From NCBI GenBank assembly GCA_002398565.1, contig DGZP01000064.1, forward strand, positions 21,178 to 85,177: DNA of 64,000 bases, given 5' to 3'. Both the position numbers and the translations under genes were made by a program. Positions 36,104 through 44,793 of the stretch are shown in pieces. The notes under the pieces were generated by a model. The model made no database searches and had not been told where the DNA came from. It saw only the letters and a list, made by a program, of their open reading frames with translations. Every line of letters starts with the position of its first letter. Positions within the stretch are counted from its first letter, which is position 1. The stretch comes from Proteiniphilum sp. UBA4977 (GTDB taxonomy: Bacteria > Bacteroidota > Bacteroidia > Bacteroidales > Dysgonomonadaceae).

Positions 36104-37360
36104 ATGAAGAAACGAAATAAATTTAAAGGAGTCGTGGCTGCAGCATTAATCGGGGGAGTGTTCACACTTTCCTGCTGCGGCAACAGGAAAACAGCGGAAT
36201 CTATGAAAATAAACTATGAAAAAGGAACGTTCGGATACGATCTGAACTATCTCTCGGAGAAAGACAGCCTGATTGTTTTGAAGTCGGAAGACGAAAAGGC
36301 GCAGGTAATCCTTTCAGCCAGGTATCAGGCAAAAGTGTTTACCTCCACGGCCAATGGTCCCGAAGGACGGAGTCACGGGTTTGTCAATTACAAATTTTTC
36401 GATGCCGGCGTTGTGGATGAACATATGAATGGCTTCGGTGGAGAAAACCGCTTGTGGCTGGGTCCTGAAGGGGGAGAATATTCCATCTTTTTTGAACCCG
36501 GCAAAGGACAGGTATATGCAAACTGGCATACCCCCAAGGCAATAGATATTGAGAAGTGGGAGGTGCGTGATGCAACGACAGGGAGTGCCACTTTTACCAA
36601 AGAAATGTCACTACAGAACTACAAGGGGAATCACCTGCATATCGCTGCGGAGCGTACCGTGTCGCTGATTACTGGAAGCGAGATTGCAACCACACTTGGA
36701 ATCAGTATTCCGGAAAATGTAGGAGCCGTAGCCTATTCAACTGAAAACAGAATAACAAACCAGAATAATTTTGAATGGACACCGGAGACAGGGACAGTCT
36801 GTATCTGGATGCTCGACATGTTTATTCCCTCTGATTCAGCAGTGACGATAATACCCTATCATACAGGAGAAGAGACCGAGCTTGGGAAGGTGGCTACTTC
36901 CGATTATTTTGGCCAGATTCCTGCAGACCGGTTGATTGATGAAAACGGTATCCTCTATTTTAAAACGGATGGCAGGGCCAGGGGCAAACTGGGGATGAAT
37001 GCAAAACGGACAACTACAGTTGCCGGCAATTATGATCCCGTTTCAGGTCGGCTCACCATTGTTACGTTTGATGCCGTTCCGGAAGCCGTCTACCTGAATC
37101 AGGAGTGGAATCCAGAAAGAAACCCCCTGGCAGGAGATGCTTTGAATGCATATAACGACGGACCACTGGACGACGGAAGCATAATGGGGCCTTTTCTCGA
37201 ACTGGAGAGCAGCTCCCCTGCCGCATTTTTAAAACCGGGTGAAGCCCTCACACACCAACACAATGTGTACCATTTCGTGGGTAATGAGGACTCACTTTCC
37301 CCCATTTCGGAAAAAATACTTGGCGTGAGTCTGGATAAGGTAAAACGTATTTTTAACTGA
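36104..37360 (+). CDS. DUF6786-like secreted lipoprotein
   Basis: The 418-residue protein has a lipoprotein signal peptide ending near FTLSCCG. The body is beta-rich with GFVNYKFFDAGVVDEHMNGF, ENRLWLGPEGGEYSIFFEPG and a C-terminal stretch FLELESSSPAAFLKPGEALT followed by HQHNVYHF. That pattern resembles DUF6786 proteins, which look like galactose-mutarotase folds. Such a protein could bind or mutarotate a sugar, which would suit the D-arabinose released by the upstream hydrolases. No catalytic residues can be assigned with confidence. The family name is from memory and should be treated as tentative. Confidence 0.55.
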   Translation: MKKRNKFKGVVAAALIGGVFTLSCCGNRKTAESMKINYEKGTFGYDLNYLSEKDSLIVLKSEDEKAQVILSARYQAKVFTSTANGPEGRSHGFVNYKFFDAGVVDEHMNGFGGENRLWLGPEGGEYSIFFEPGKGQVYANWHTPKAIDIEKWEVRDATTGSATFTKEMSLQNYKGNHLHIAAERTVSLITGSEIATTLGISIPENVGAVAYSTENRITNQNNFEWTPETGTVCIWMLDMFIPSDSAVTIIPYHTGEETELGKVATSDYFGQIPADRLIDENGILYFKTDGRARGKLGMNAKRTTTVAGNYDPVSGRLTIVTFDAVPEAVYLNQEWNPERNPLAGDALNAYNDGPLDDGSIMGPFLELESSSPAAFLKPGEALTHQHNVYHFVGNEDSLSPISEKILGVSLDKVKRIFN

Positions 37361-37401
37361 GAAACCGACAACTGAATACAGAATATTGACAACTTAAGAA
37401 A

Positions 37402-38847
37402 ATGAATACAATTTCAGAAAAACATCGCCTGCTTCCTGCAGGGATTATCTTTCCTTTTTTCCTGCTTACATCCTTGTTTTTTATCTGGGCTGTGCCCAAC
37501 AACATGACCGATACCATGCTGGCGGCTTTCAAGCGCATCATGAGCCTCTCTGATACGCAGACTGCCTGGATACAGGTGGTCTGCTACTTATTGGGTTATG
37601 GCTGTTTTGCACTTCCCGGTGCCATCTTCATCAAAAAACATACCTACAAGTCAGGCGTGCTGCTCGGTCTCGGATTATGTATTACCGGTACTTTGCTTTT
37701 TTATCCTGCCATGCTGGCCAACAGTATTAGTTCACCGCTCAGCTTTGCGACATATCTGTTCGCTATTTTCGTGCTTTTTTCCGGTCTGTCGGTTTTGGAA
37801 ACGTCGGCAAATGCTTATGTATACTCGTTAGGCGATCCGGTCACAGCAACAAGGCGTCTCAACTTTTCCCAGTCCTTTAATCCTTTTGGTGCACTGACAG
37901 GAGTGCTGGTGAGCCAGATCTTCGTCCTCTCCCAGTTAAATACCATGACTGCTGCCGAGAGAAATGCACTAAGCGGAATGGAGCTGATAAACATTCAGAA
38001 CGGTGAACTGAATGCGGTAACCACCGCTTACATGATTCTGGGACTCGTAATGCTTGTACTTTTCCTTCTGATCTGGTTTACTGTCATGCCCAAGGCACAG
38101 GATGAAGATAAAAGCCTCGATCTGAGAGCTACCTGGAGCCGTTTGAAGAGGAATAAAAACTATGTATGGGGCGTTGCTGCACAATTTTTTTATGTGGGTG
38201 CACAGATAGCCGTATGGTCATTCATCATCCGGTACGCCATGCAGCAGCTTGGTTTTGACGCCGTTATTGCAGGCCTGGGTGTGAATCCTTCACAGGAAGC
38301 AATCATCGGGGCCTTGCGTGGAGTGGAGCCGCTGGCAGGAGGTTTTTACGCCTTGAGTGAATTTTTGGGACTTGATGCACTCCTGCCCCGTACAGCGGAA
38401 CAGGCCGGGGCTACCTATTATATTCTTTCACTGGTACTGTTTGTACTTGGACGTTTCCTTTGCACCTGGGTAATGAAATATACCCGACCTGTTAATATTT
38501 TGTCGGGTTTGGGTGTTCTGGCTGTAATTTGCTCATTGCTGACTATTTATGGAGAAGGTTTTGTAGGTATATATGCGCTGATGGGCATTTCAGGATGCAT
38601 GTCAGCCATGTTTCCTACCATCTACGGACTGGGCATGAGGGGGCTGGGTGAAGATACCAAGATTGCCGGGTCGGGCATGGTAATGGCAATTGCAGGTGCC
38701 GCCCTACTGACCCAGATGCAGGGAATTCTTTCCGATCAGGCAGGGAGCATTAAATTTGCGTATTGGGTACCCGCCGCCGCATTTTTAATAATTACTTTTT
38801 ATAGTTTTACAGTTGCCCGCAGTAAAAAGCTCGGCAATGGAAATTAA
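37402..38847 (+). CDS. fucP: FucP-type major-facilitator sugar permease
   Basis: The 481-residue protein has about 12 hydrophobic helices and the FucP signatures FPFFLLTSLFFIWAVPNNMT (with the conserved Asp just after) and LSVLETSANAYVYSLGDP (conserved Glu). FucP is a proton symporter for L-fucose that also carries D-arabinose. The protein sits in the inner membrane. Its place between the periplasmic hydrolases and the ribulokinase implies that it imports the free sugar. It is separated from the kinase by only 6 bp. Confidence 0.92.
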   Translation: MNTISEKHRLLPAGIIFPFFLLTSLFFIWAVPNNMTDTMLAAFKRIMSLSDTQTAWIQVVCYLLGYGCFALPGAIFIKKHTYKSGVLLGLGLCITGTLLFYPAMLANSISSPLSFATYLFAIFVLFSGLSVLETSANAYVYSLGDPVTATRRLNFSQSFNPFGALTGVLVSQIFVLSQLNTMTAAERNALSGMELINIQNGELNAVTTAYMILGLVMLVLFLLIWFTVMPKAQDEDKSLDLRATWSRLKRNKNYVWGVAAQFFYVGAQIAVWSFIIRYAMQQLGFDAVIAGLGVNPSQEAIIGALRGVEPLAGGFYALSEFLGLDALLPRTAEQAGATYYILSLVLFVLGRFLCTWVMKYTRPVNILSGLGVLAVICSLLTIYGEGFVGIYALMGISGCMSAMFPTIYGLGMRGLGEDTKIAGSGMVMAIAGAALLTQMQGILSDQAGSIKFAYWVPAAAFLIITFYSFTVARSKKLGNGN

Positions 38848-38853
38848 TCAATC

Positions 38854-40476
38854 ATGAGTCAGTATGTTGTTGGAATAGACTACGGTACGGATTCCTGCCG
38901 TGCACTGGTCGTTAACATTGCCACAGGAAAGGAAGTGGCCTCCTGTATTGCTTCTTACCCACGCTGGAAAAAGGGGCTATACTGTGATCCTTCCTCAAAC
39001 CGCTACCGCCAGCATCCGCAGGATTATATAGATTCTCTGGAAGAGGCAATACACGGTGCTTTAAACCAGATGAAACCTGCGGAGATTGCATCTGTTGTAG
39101 CTCTGGGCATCGATACCACGGGCAGTACCCCTTGTCTTACAGATGAGGAAGGAACTCCCCTGGCGCTATTACCGGATTATGAGGATGATCCCGATGCCAT
39201 GTTTGTCCTTTGGAAAGATCATACTTCGGTCGTAGAGGCCCGGGAAATAAATGCACTGGCCCATTCGTGGGAAATTGACTATACATCCCGTTCAGGCGGA
39301 ATTTATTCCTCCGAATGGTTTTGGGCCAAAGCTCTTCATTTGCTGAGAAGCAACAGGCATATCCGGGAAAAAGCTTATGCCGTTATTGAACATTGTGACT
39401 GGATGCCTGCTTTATTAACCGGCAATCTCAAGCCGGAAAATGTCAGGCGAAGCCGTTGTGCAGCAGGGCATAAGGGAATGTGGGCAGCAGAGTGGGGAGG
39501 GTATCCGTCACAGGAATTCCTGTCGGAACTGGATCCGCTGCTAAACGGGTTTGCTGCCCGTTTAAGCGCTCATACGCATACCAGTGACACAAGTGCCGGA
39601 AAACTGTCTGAAGAGTGGGCGGGACGTCTTGGATTGCCTGCAGGGATTGATGTGGCTGTAGGCATCATTGATGCACATGCGGGCGCTGTGGGTGCGGGTA
39701 TTCGTCCCCATACGATGGTGAAGATTATAGGTACTTCCACCTGCGATATTGTGGTTATCCCGAAAACCGACATTGAAGACAGAACCGTTCCGGGAATCAG
39801 CGGACAGGTGGATGGTTCGGTGATACCCGGACTCATCGGGCTTGAAGCCGGTCAGTCAGCCTTCGGTGATATTTACGCCTGGTTCCGTGATATCCTTGGC
39901 TGGAGTGGATTGCTTTTGCCCGGCGAGATGAGGGAGGAAATGAATGCGAAGATCCTTTCGCGACTGAACGACGAGGCATCGCGATTGCCGTTACGCGAAG
40001 AGGATCCGGTTGCTGTAGACTGGCTAAACGGTCGCCGCTCTCCCTTTGCCGACCAGACAGTGACGGGTGGTATTACCGGCATCACCCTGGGAACCACTCC
40101 GGCACAGCTTTTCAAGAGTCTTGTAGAGGCAACCGCCTTTGGATCGCGTGCCATCATGGAGCACCTCGCACAGCAAGGAGTACGTGTGGATGAAGTAATC
40201 GGCGTAGGTGGCATCTCCCTGAAATCGCCCTACGTGATGCAAACTCTGGCCGATGTGATGGGTGTGCCGATCCGCGTAGCCCGTGCACAGCAGGCGGGGG
40301 CACTGGGAGCAGCCATGCTTGCAGCGGTGGCAGCGGGACTGTTCGATTCGCTGCAGTCGGCCACCGACCGTATGGGACAGGGCAATCTGACGGTTTATGT
40401 GCCACATCCCGGTCTTAAACAGCTTTACGATATACGTTATCTGCGTTACCGGTCACTGGCTGATTTTTTGCAGTAA
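38854..40476 (+). CDS. araB: Ribulokinase (AraB-type FGGY kinase)
   Basis: The 540-residue protein matches AraB ribulokinases: YVVGIDYGTDSCRALVVN at the start, the long LLPDYEDDPDAMFVLWKDHT loop, RCAAGHKGMWAAEWGG, IIGTSTCDIVV and the C-terminal VIGVGGISLKSPYVMQTLAD. It phosphorylates the 5-hydroxyl of ribulose in the cytoplasm. E. coli AraB accepts both L- and D-ribulose. With FucI upstream and no L-arabinose isomerase or epimerase in the operon, D-ribulose is the likely substrate here. D-ribulose 5-phosphate would enter the pentose phosphate pathway directly. It is the last gene of the operon. Confidence 0.9.
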   Translation: MSQYVVGIDYGTDSCRALVVNIATGKEVASCIASYPRWKKGLYCDPSSNRYRQHPQDYIDSLEEAIHGALNQMKPAEIASVVALGIDTTGSTPCLTDEEGTPLALLPDYEDDPDAMFVLWKDHTSVVEAREINALAHSWEIDYTSRSGGIYSSEWFWAKALHLLRSNRHIREKAYAVIEHCDWMPALLTGNLKPENVRRSRCAAGHKGMWAAEWGGYPSQEFLSELDPLLNGFAARLSAHTHTSDTSAGKLSEEWAGRLGLPAGIDVAVGIIDAHAGAVGAGIRPHTMVKIIGTSTCDIVVIPKTDIEDRTVPGISGQVDGSVIPGLIGLEAGQSAFGDIYAWFRDILGWSGLLLPGEMREEMNAKILSRLNDEASRLPLREEDPVAVDWLNGRRSPFADQTVTGGITGITLGTTPAQLFKSLVEATAFGSRAIMEHLAQQGVRVDEVIGVGGISLKSPYVMQTLADVMGVPIRVARAQQAGALGAAMLAAVAAGLFDSLQSATDRMGQGNLTVYVPHPGLKQLYDIRYLRYRSLADFLQ

Positions 40477-40503
40477 GGCATTCCTTCAGTCTCTACAATC
40501 CGG

Positions 40504-40570
40504 ACTGGGCATCCCCCTGACTTGCACCTTTCTCGCAGGTCATCCTGCAACAGTGGTGGGGATGCCCAGT
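40504..40570. terminator. Long inverted repeat between convergent genes
   Basis: ACTGGGCATCCCC (40504-40516) and GGGGATGCCCAGT (40558-40570) are perfect 13-bp arms. The 41-nt loop contains a second hairpin, GCAGG-TCAT-CCTGC. The right arm lies inside the end of the radical SAM gene. The position between convergent genes suits termination or mRNA 3'-end protection, although no T run follows. Confidence 0.45.
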
Positions 40571-41316
40571 TGTCCTACCCTTTCAGCTATTTCCTGCAAT
40601 ATGCCGATTGGCGCTTTTTCAAGCTCTCTGGCGGGCGTTTCCCTGTCTATGGTGTAGATCATCACCTCTCGTGGCCGGAGATCCCTGACGAGCTCTATCC
40701 AGGCTGAAACCTCCTTGTCTGTGGTGTTGTCAATGATGCTTCCTTCAAATGTCCCTTTCAAAAACATGGTTTGCAGGACAAAGTTGCCCTGAAACCGTTT
40801 GTAATATGCTACCTGCTTTGCAACACTGTAACCGGGTGTATTGGGGCGATCGATCAGCCGTACGGTTTCATCGAAGGCGGAATCCAGTTTCAAAATAGGA
40901 TTGTCCACCTTTTTTAATGCGTCAAATACCGTTTTTTTTGATATATGCATACCGTTGGAGAGCACGCTTATCCCTGTTTTGGGATAATATTTTTCCCGCA
41001 TTTCGACGGTGTCAGCAATAATTCCGCCAAATTCGGGATGCATGGTCGGTTCGCCGTTTCCGGCAAAGGTGATTACATCAAGTTCTACCTCCTCTTTACG
41101 GAGCGACTTCAGCTTATCTTCCAGGGCAGCTTTTACAAGCCGTCTGTCCGGCAACTTCGTTTTGGTGCGGAAATCTTTGTTGAAACCGCACTCACAGTAG
41201 ATACAATCGAACGAGCAGAGTTTGCCATCGTAGGGTAACAGGTTTATGCCGAGAGAACTGCCCATTCTCCTGCTATGAAGCGGGCCATATACTATTTCAT
41301 GAAAAAGAATTGTCAT
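40540..41316 (-). CDS. Radical SAM protein
   Basis: The start at ATG 41316 gives 258 residues; the longer open frame upstream has no domain content. The radical SAM cysteines are in CSFDCIYCECG, near residue 34, preceded by LGINLLPYDGKLC. ITFAGNGEPTMHPEF supplies the SAM-binding GEP motif, and further strands of the TIM barrel follow (ISVLSNGM, PILKLDSA). The pattern resembles COG0731-type proteins, which are poorly characterised outside the wyosine synthase group. The substrate is unknown. Its 3' end overlaps the inverted repeat at 40504-40570. Confidence 0.85.
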   Translation of the reverse strand: MTILFHEIVYGPLHSRRMGSSLGINLLPYDGKLCSFDCIYCECGFNKDFRTKTKLPDRRLVKAALEDKLKSLRKEEVELDVITFAGNGEPTMHPEFGGIIADTVEMREKYYPKTGISVLSNGMHISKKTVFDALKKVDNPILKLDSAFDETVRLIDRPNTPGYSVAKQVAYYKRFQGNFVLQTMFLKGTFEGSIIDNTTDKEVSAWIELVRDLRPREVMIYTIDRETPARELEKAPIGILQEIAERVGQLGIPTTVAG

Positions 41317-41439
41317 AAAAATTTTAATTAAGAACAAAGAAAAAAGAACCGTGGCTGACGAATGACTGCCGCTAGATATTTTCCATACCGCTGTCCTGAA
41401 CAATCTTCCACTACCAAACCCGAACACTGATCGCCCAAA

Positions 41440-41892
41440 TCAAAACCAGGAAATGATCCTTTCCGTCCCGAATCCGATAAGCAGATAACGTAAAAACTTG
41501 CCCAGAGTCATCGAGATCATCACTACAGGCACGTTTGCCCGCATAAAACCCAAAGCAACAAGCATTACGTCACCCACAGCGGGCAGAAATCCGAAAAAAC
41601 CCATTACTGCCCCTTTGCCGTGCATCCACCGGATGGTTTTATCAATCTTGTCAGGTTTTATCTTGAACCATTTTTCCAGCCATTCCATCTTACCGAGCCT
41701 TCCCAGGTAATAGCAGGTAGCCCCCCCCGCTGCATTTCCGGCAGTAGCATATAAAATACTGGTCCATATATCCATTCCTGCCGCTATCAGAGCTGCAAAA
41801 ACCACTTCCGAACTAAAAGGCAGTATGGTTGCCGCCAGAAAAGAAGCCAGCAACAACCCCCAGTATCCATATTCCGCCAAGCCGTCGAGCAT
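41440..41892 (-). CDS. YqaA/DedA-family (VTT domain) membrane protein
   Basis: The 150-residue integral membrane protein contains the family segments GLLLASFLAATILPFSSEVV, AGNAAGGATCYYLGRLG and FFGFLPAVGDVMLVALGFMR. This is the short YqaA form of the SNARE-associated/VTT group, which is linked to lipid scrambling or transport of polyprenyl phosphate carriers. It is encoded 7 bp downstream of polA and is probably cotranscribed with it. Confidence 0.85.
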   Translation of the reverse strand: MLDGLAEYGYWGLLLASFLAATILPFSSEVVFAALIAAGMDIWTSILYATAGNAAGGATCYYLGRLGKMEWLEKWFKIKPDKIDKTIRWMHGKGAVMGFFGFLPAVGDVMLVALGFMRANVPVVMISMTLGKFLRYLLIGFGTERIISWF

Positions 41893-41899
41893 ATCTTGT

Positions 41900-44698
41900 T
41901 CAATGAGCTATCAACCAATTCTCACCCACCCCCATATCCGTTTTCAACGGAACCTGCAGTTCGCAGGCATGTTCCATTTCTTCCGTCACCAGTTGCCGTA
42001 GTACCGGAAGTTCGTCGGGAACAGCGTTAAAATTGAGCTCATCGTGTACCTGAAGAATCATTTTAGAACGCATTTTTTCTTTCTCAAGTCGCTCAAAAAT
42101 ACGTACCATGGCCACCTTTATGATATCTGCCGCACTTCCCTGAATGGGTGCGTTGATGGCATTCCGTTCCGCGTAGCCACGCACGGTGGCATTGCGGGAG
42201 TTGATATCGGGCAGATAGCGTTTTCTTCCGAATATGGTTTCTACGTAGCCCTGTGAGCGTGCCCTGGCAATACTTTCATCCATATAGTTCTTCACATCGG
42301 GGAATGTGGCGAAATATTCGTCGATCAGATCTTTGGCTTCGGTACGCGAGATGGCCAGCCTTTCCGATAAGCCGAACGGAGTGATACCGTAAATGATGCC
42401 GAAGTTGGCTGTCTTGGCTTTTCTGCGCATATCTCCCGTTACTTCTTCGAGGGGAATCTTGAAGATTTTAGCCGCCGTGGCAGCATGAATATCCTGCCCC
42501 TTATTGAAAGCTTCCACCAAGTTCCGGTCGCCGCTCAGGTGAGCCATGATGCGCAGTTCAATCTGTGAATAGTCTGATGAAACAAACAGGCATCCCTCGT
42601 CGGGAATAAACACCTTACGCATCTCCTTGCCGCGTTCGTCCCGGATGGGTATATTTTGCAGATTCGGGTTGGTACTGCTCAGTCGCCCTGTGGCAGCCAC
42701 CGTCTGGTTGAAGGAGGTGTGTATTTTGCCGGTTCCCGGATTAATAAGCAGTGGAAAGGCATCGATATAGGTACTTAATAGTTTTTTTAACCCTCTTTGT
42801 TCCAGTATTTTACCAATAATAGCATGCTTAGGCCGTAATTTTTCGAGCTCCTCCTCACTGGTTTTATACTGTCCCGTTTTGGTCTTCTTCGGTTTATCGG
42901 CAACCCCCATCCTGTCGAACAGCACTTCACCGATCTGTTTGGGCGAGTTGATATTGAATTCGATGCCGGCCATTGCGGTGATCTCTTTCTCAATCTGAAT
43001 CAGTTCCTGGGTATATTGTACCGAAAGATCTTCCAGCGCACTCAGATCAAGGCGTACTCCCGTCCATTCCATTTCTGCGAGTACGTATATCAAGGGTGCT
43101 TCCACCCGATAAAACAGATTTTCGAGCTGGTTTGCATGAATCTCCTTCGCCAGGATATTTTTCAGTTTGAGCGTGATGTCCGCATCCTCTGCAGCATAAT
43201 CAGTCACAAGGGCAGGATCTACATCGCGCATGTTTCCCTGATTTTTACCCTTTGAGCCAATCAGCTCCTCTATGTGGATTGTTTTATAGTTCAGATAGAT
43301 CTCCGCCATATAATCCATCCCGTGCCTGATTTCAGGGTTCAACAGGTAATGGGCGATCATGGTGTCGAAGAGCCGTCCCTGAACCCTGATATCATAATTT
43401 CTGAGTTCCAGGATATCGTACTTGAGGTTTTGACCCACCTTTTCTATGTTTCCATCCTCGAAGAAAGGGCGAAAAATTTCTACCTGCCGTTGTGCCTCTT
43501 CCCGATTGGCCGAGACCGGCACATAAAAAGCTTCCCCCTCTTTGTATGCAAAAGACAGTCCTACCAGTTCGCTCAGCAACGGGTCTACTCCCGTGGTTTC
43601 CGTGTCGAAACAGACCGATTGTTGTGCACACAACATCCTGCTCAGTGCCATCATTTCATCTTCGGTCCTCACCATGGTGTATTGATGCGGTGTGGAGTGA
43701 ATATCGGTAAAATTGCCCGGTAATGCGGAAGAGCTATTTTTTTCCGGTTCGGAGGGTTCAACCTGATCAAAAAGATCAAAAAGATTACCCTGCACGGATC
43801 TTTTTGGTGATGTTTTCACCGGCTCCAGCTTTAACACACGGGTAAGCAATGTGCGAAATTCCAGCTCCTCGAAGAGCTCCCGGATGGTGCTTTCGTCCAT
43901 CTCTCTGCGTATAAAATCATCTTCCACAATCTCGATGGGGACATCTGTTTTGATGGTAGCCAGAAATTTGGAAAAGCGGATCTTGTCGGCGTTTTCTTCT
44001 ATTTTTGTTTTCAATGCCCCTTTCAGGCGATGACTGTTTTCCAGTATGTTTTCTATGGATCCGAATTCCTGCAGCAGCTTTACTGCTGTTTTTTCACCTA
44101 CCCCCGGGCAGCCGGGAATGTTGTCGGAGACATCACCCATCAGCCCCAGTAAATCGATCATCTGAGAGGGATGGTCAATCTGATACTTTTCCATCACCTT
44201 CTTGTCATCCATCACATCAAAATCGTTGCTGCCATACTTGGGTTTATAGATGAAAATATGAGACTCCGCCAACTGGCCGTAATCCTTGTCCGGCGTCATC
44301 ATATATATATCAAATCGCTCTTTGTCCGCTCTTTTGGCGATGGTACCGATCACGTCGTCGGCTTCGTAACCGGGCACTTCGAGCACCGGAATATTGTAAG
44401 CCCTGATGATATTTTTTATGATGGGAACGGATAATTTAATCACTTCGGGGGTGGCTTCGCGTTGTGCCTTGTATTCTTCATATGCAGTGTGCCGAAAGGT
44501 GGGTCCCGGCGGATCGAAGGCAACGGCTATATGGGTTGGATCTTCCTTTCGCAGAACCTCTTCCAGTGTATTGACAAACCCGAAAATAGCGGATGTATTC
44601 CTGCCTTTCGAGTCTACTCGCGGATTTTTAATAAACGCATAATACGATCTGTAAATGAGGGCGTATGCATCGAGAAGAAAGAGCTTATTTTTATTCAT
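41900..44698 (-). CDS. polA: DNA polymerase I
   Basis: The 932-residue protein has all three parts. The 5'-3' exonuclease spans about residues 1-290 (LLDAYALIYRSYYAF, GYEADDVIGTIA, MGDVSDNIPGCPGVG). The 3'-5' exonuclease spans about 335-510 and keeps the metal-binding acids (CFDTETTGVDPL), so proofreading should be active. The polymerase spans about 520-932 (SSDYSQIELRIMAHLSG, RRKAKTANFGIIYG, ILQVHDELNF). It repairs DNA and removes RNA primers. A TAACTTTA element at 44727-44734 is a weak promoter candidate. The gene is divergent from the polyprenyl synthetase gene. Confidence 0.97.
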   Translation of the reverse strand: MNKNKLFLLDAYALIYRSYYAFIKNPRVDSKGRNTSAIFGFVNTLEEVLRKEDPTHIAVAFDPPGPTFRHTAYEEYKAQREATPEVIKLSVPIIKNIIRAYNIPVLEVPGYEADDVIGTIAKRADKERFDIYMMTPDKDYGQLAESHIFIYKPKYGSNDFDVMDDKKVMEKYQIDHPSQMIDLLGLMGDVSDNIPGCPGVGEKTAVKLLQEFGSIENILENSHRLKGALKTKIEENADKIRFSKFLATIKTDVPIEIVEDDFIRREMDESTIRELFEELEFRTLLTRVLKLEPVKTSPKRSVQGNLFDLFDQVEPSEPEKNSSSALPGNFTDIHSTPHQYTMVRTEDEMMALSRMLCAQQSVCFDTETTGVDPLLSELVGLSFAYKEGEAFYVPVSANREEAQRQVEIFRPFFEDGNIEKVGQNLKYDILELRNYDIRVQGRLFDTMIAHYLLNPEIRHGMDYMAEIYLNYKTIHIEELIGSKGKNQGNMRDVDPALVTDYAAEDADITLKLKNILAKEIHANQLENLFYRVEAPLIYVLAEMEWTGVRLDLSALEDLSVQYTQELIQIEKEITAMAGIEFNINSPKQIGEVLFDRMGVADKPKKTKTGQYKTSEEELEKLRPKHAIIGKILEQRGLKKLLSTYIDAFPLLINPGTGKIHTSFNQTVAATGRLSSTNPNLQNIPIRDERGKEMRKVFIPDEGCLFVSSDYSQIELRIMAHLSGDRNLVEAFNKGQDIHAATAAKIFKIPLEEVTGDMRRKAKTANFGIIYGITPFGLSERLAISRTEAKDLIDEYFATFPDVKNYMDESIARARSQGYVETIFGRKRYLPDINSRNATVRGYAERNAINAPIQGSAADIIKVAMVRIFERLEKEKMRSKMILQVHDELNFNAVPDELPVLRQLVTEEMEHACELQVPLKTDMGVGENWLIAH

Positions 44699-44744
44699 GA
44701 CAGGCCTGCAATCTAATTTTAAAATGTAAAGTTACGAATATTTG

Positions 44745-44774
44745 TTGCGAACAGGAGAATTATTTTTACTTTTG
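44745..44774 (+). promoter_or_regulatory. Promoter of the polyprenyl synthetase gene
   Basis: TTG at 44745-44747 and TACTTTTG at 44767-44774 are 19 bp apart, an excellent match to the Bacteroidetes promoter. The ATG lies about 20 nt downstream. Confidence 0.75.
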
Positions 44775-44793
44775 TAATTAATATGCAGGTGTA

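Noticed and set aside
26662..40476. The sugar operon as an L-fucose pathway
   Set aside because: FucI and FucP would fit, but fuculokinase and fuculose-phosphate aldolase are absent. A ribulokinase and GH172/GH116 enzymes are present and no alpha-L-fucosidase is.
11919..40476. The SusCD operon as part of the D-arabinose locus
   Set aside because: It is more than 5 kb away, on the other strand, separated by housekeeping genes, and its promoter has Pho-like boxes and not the LacI-type palindrome.
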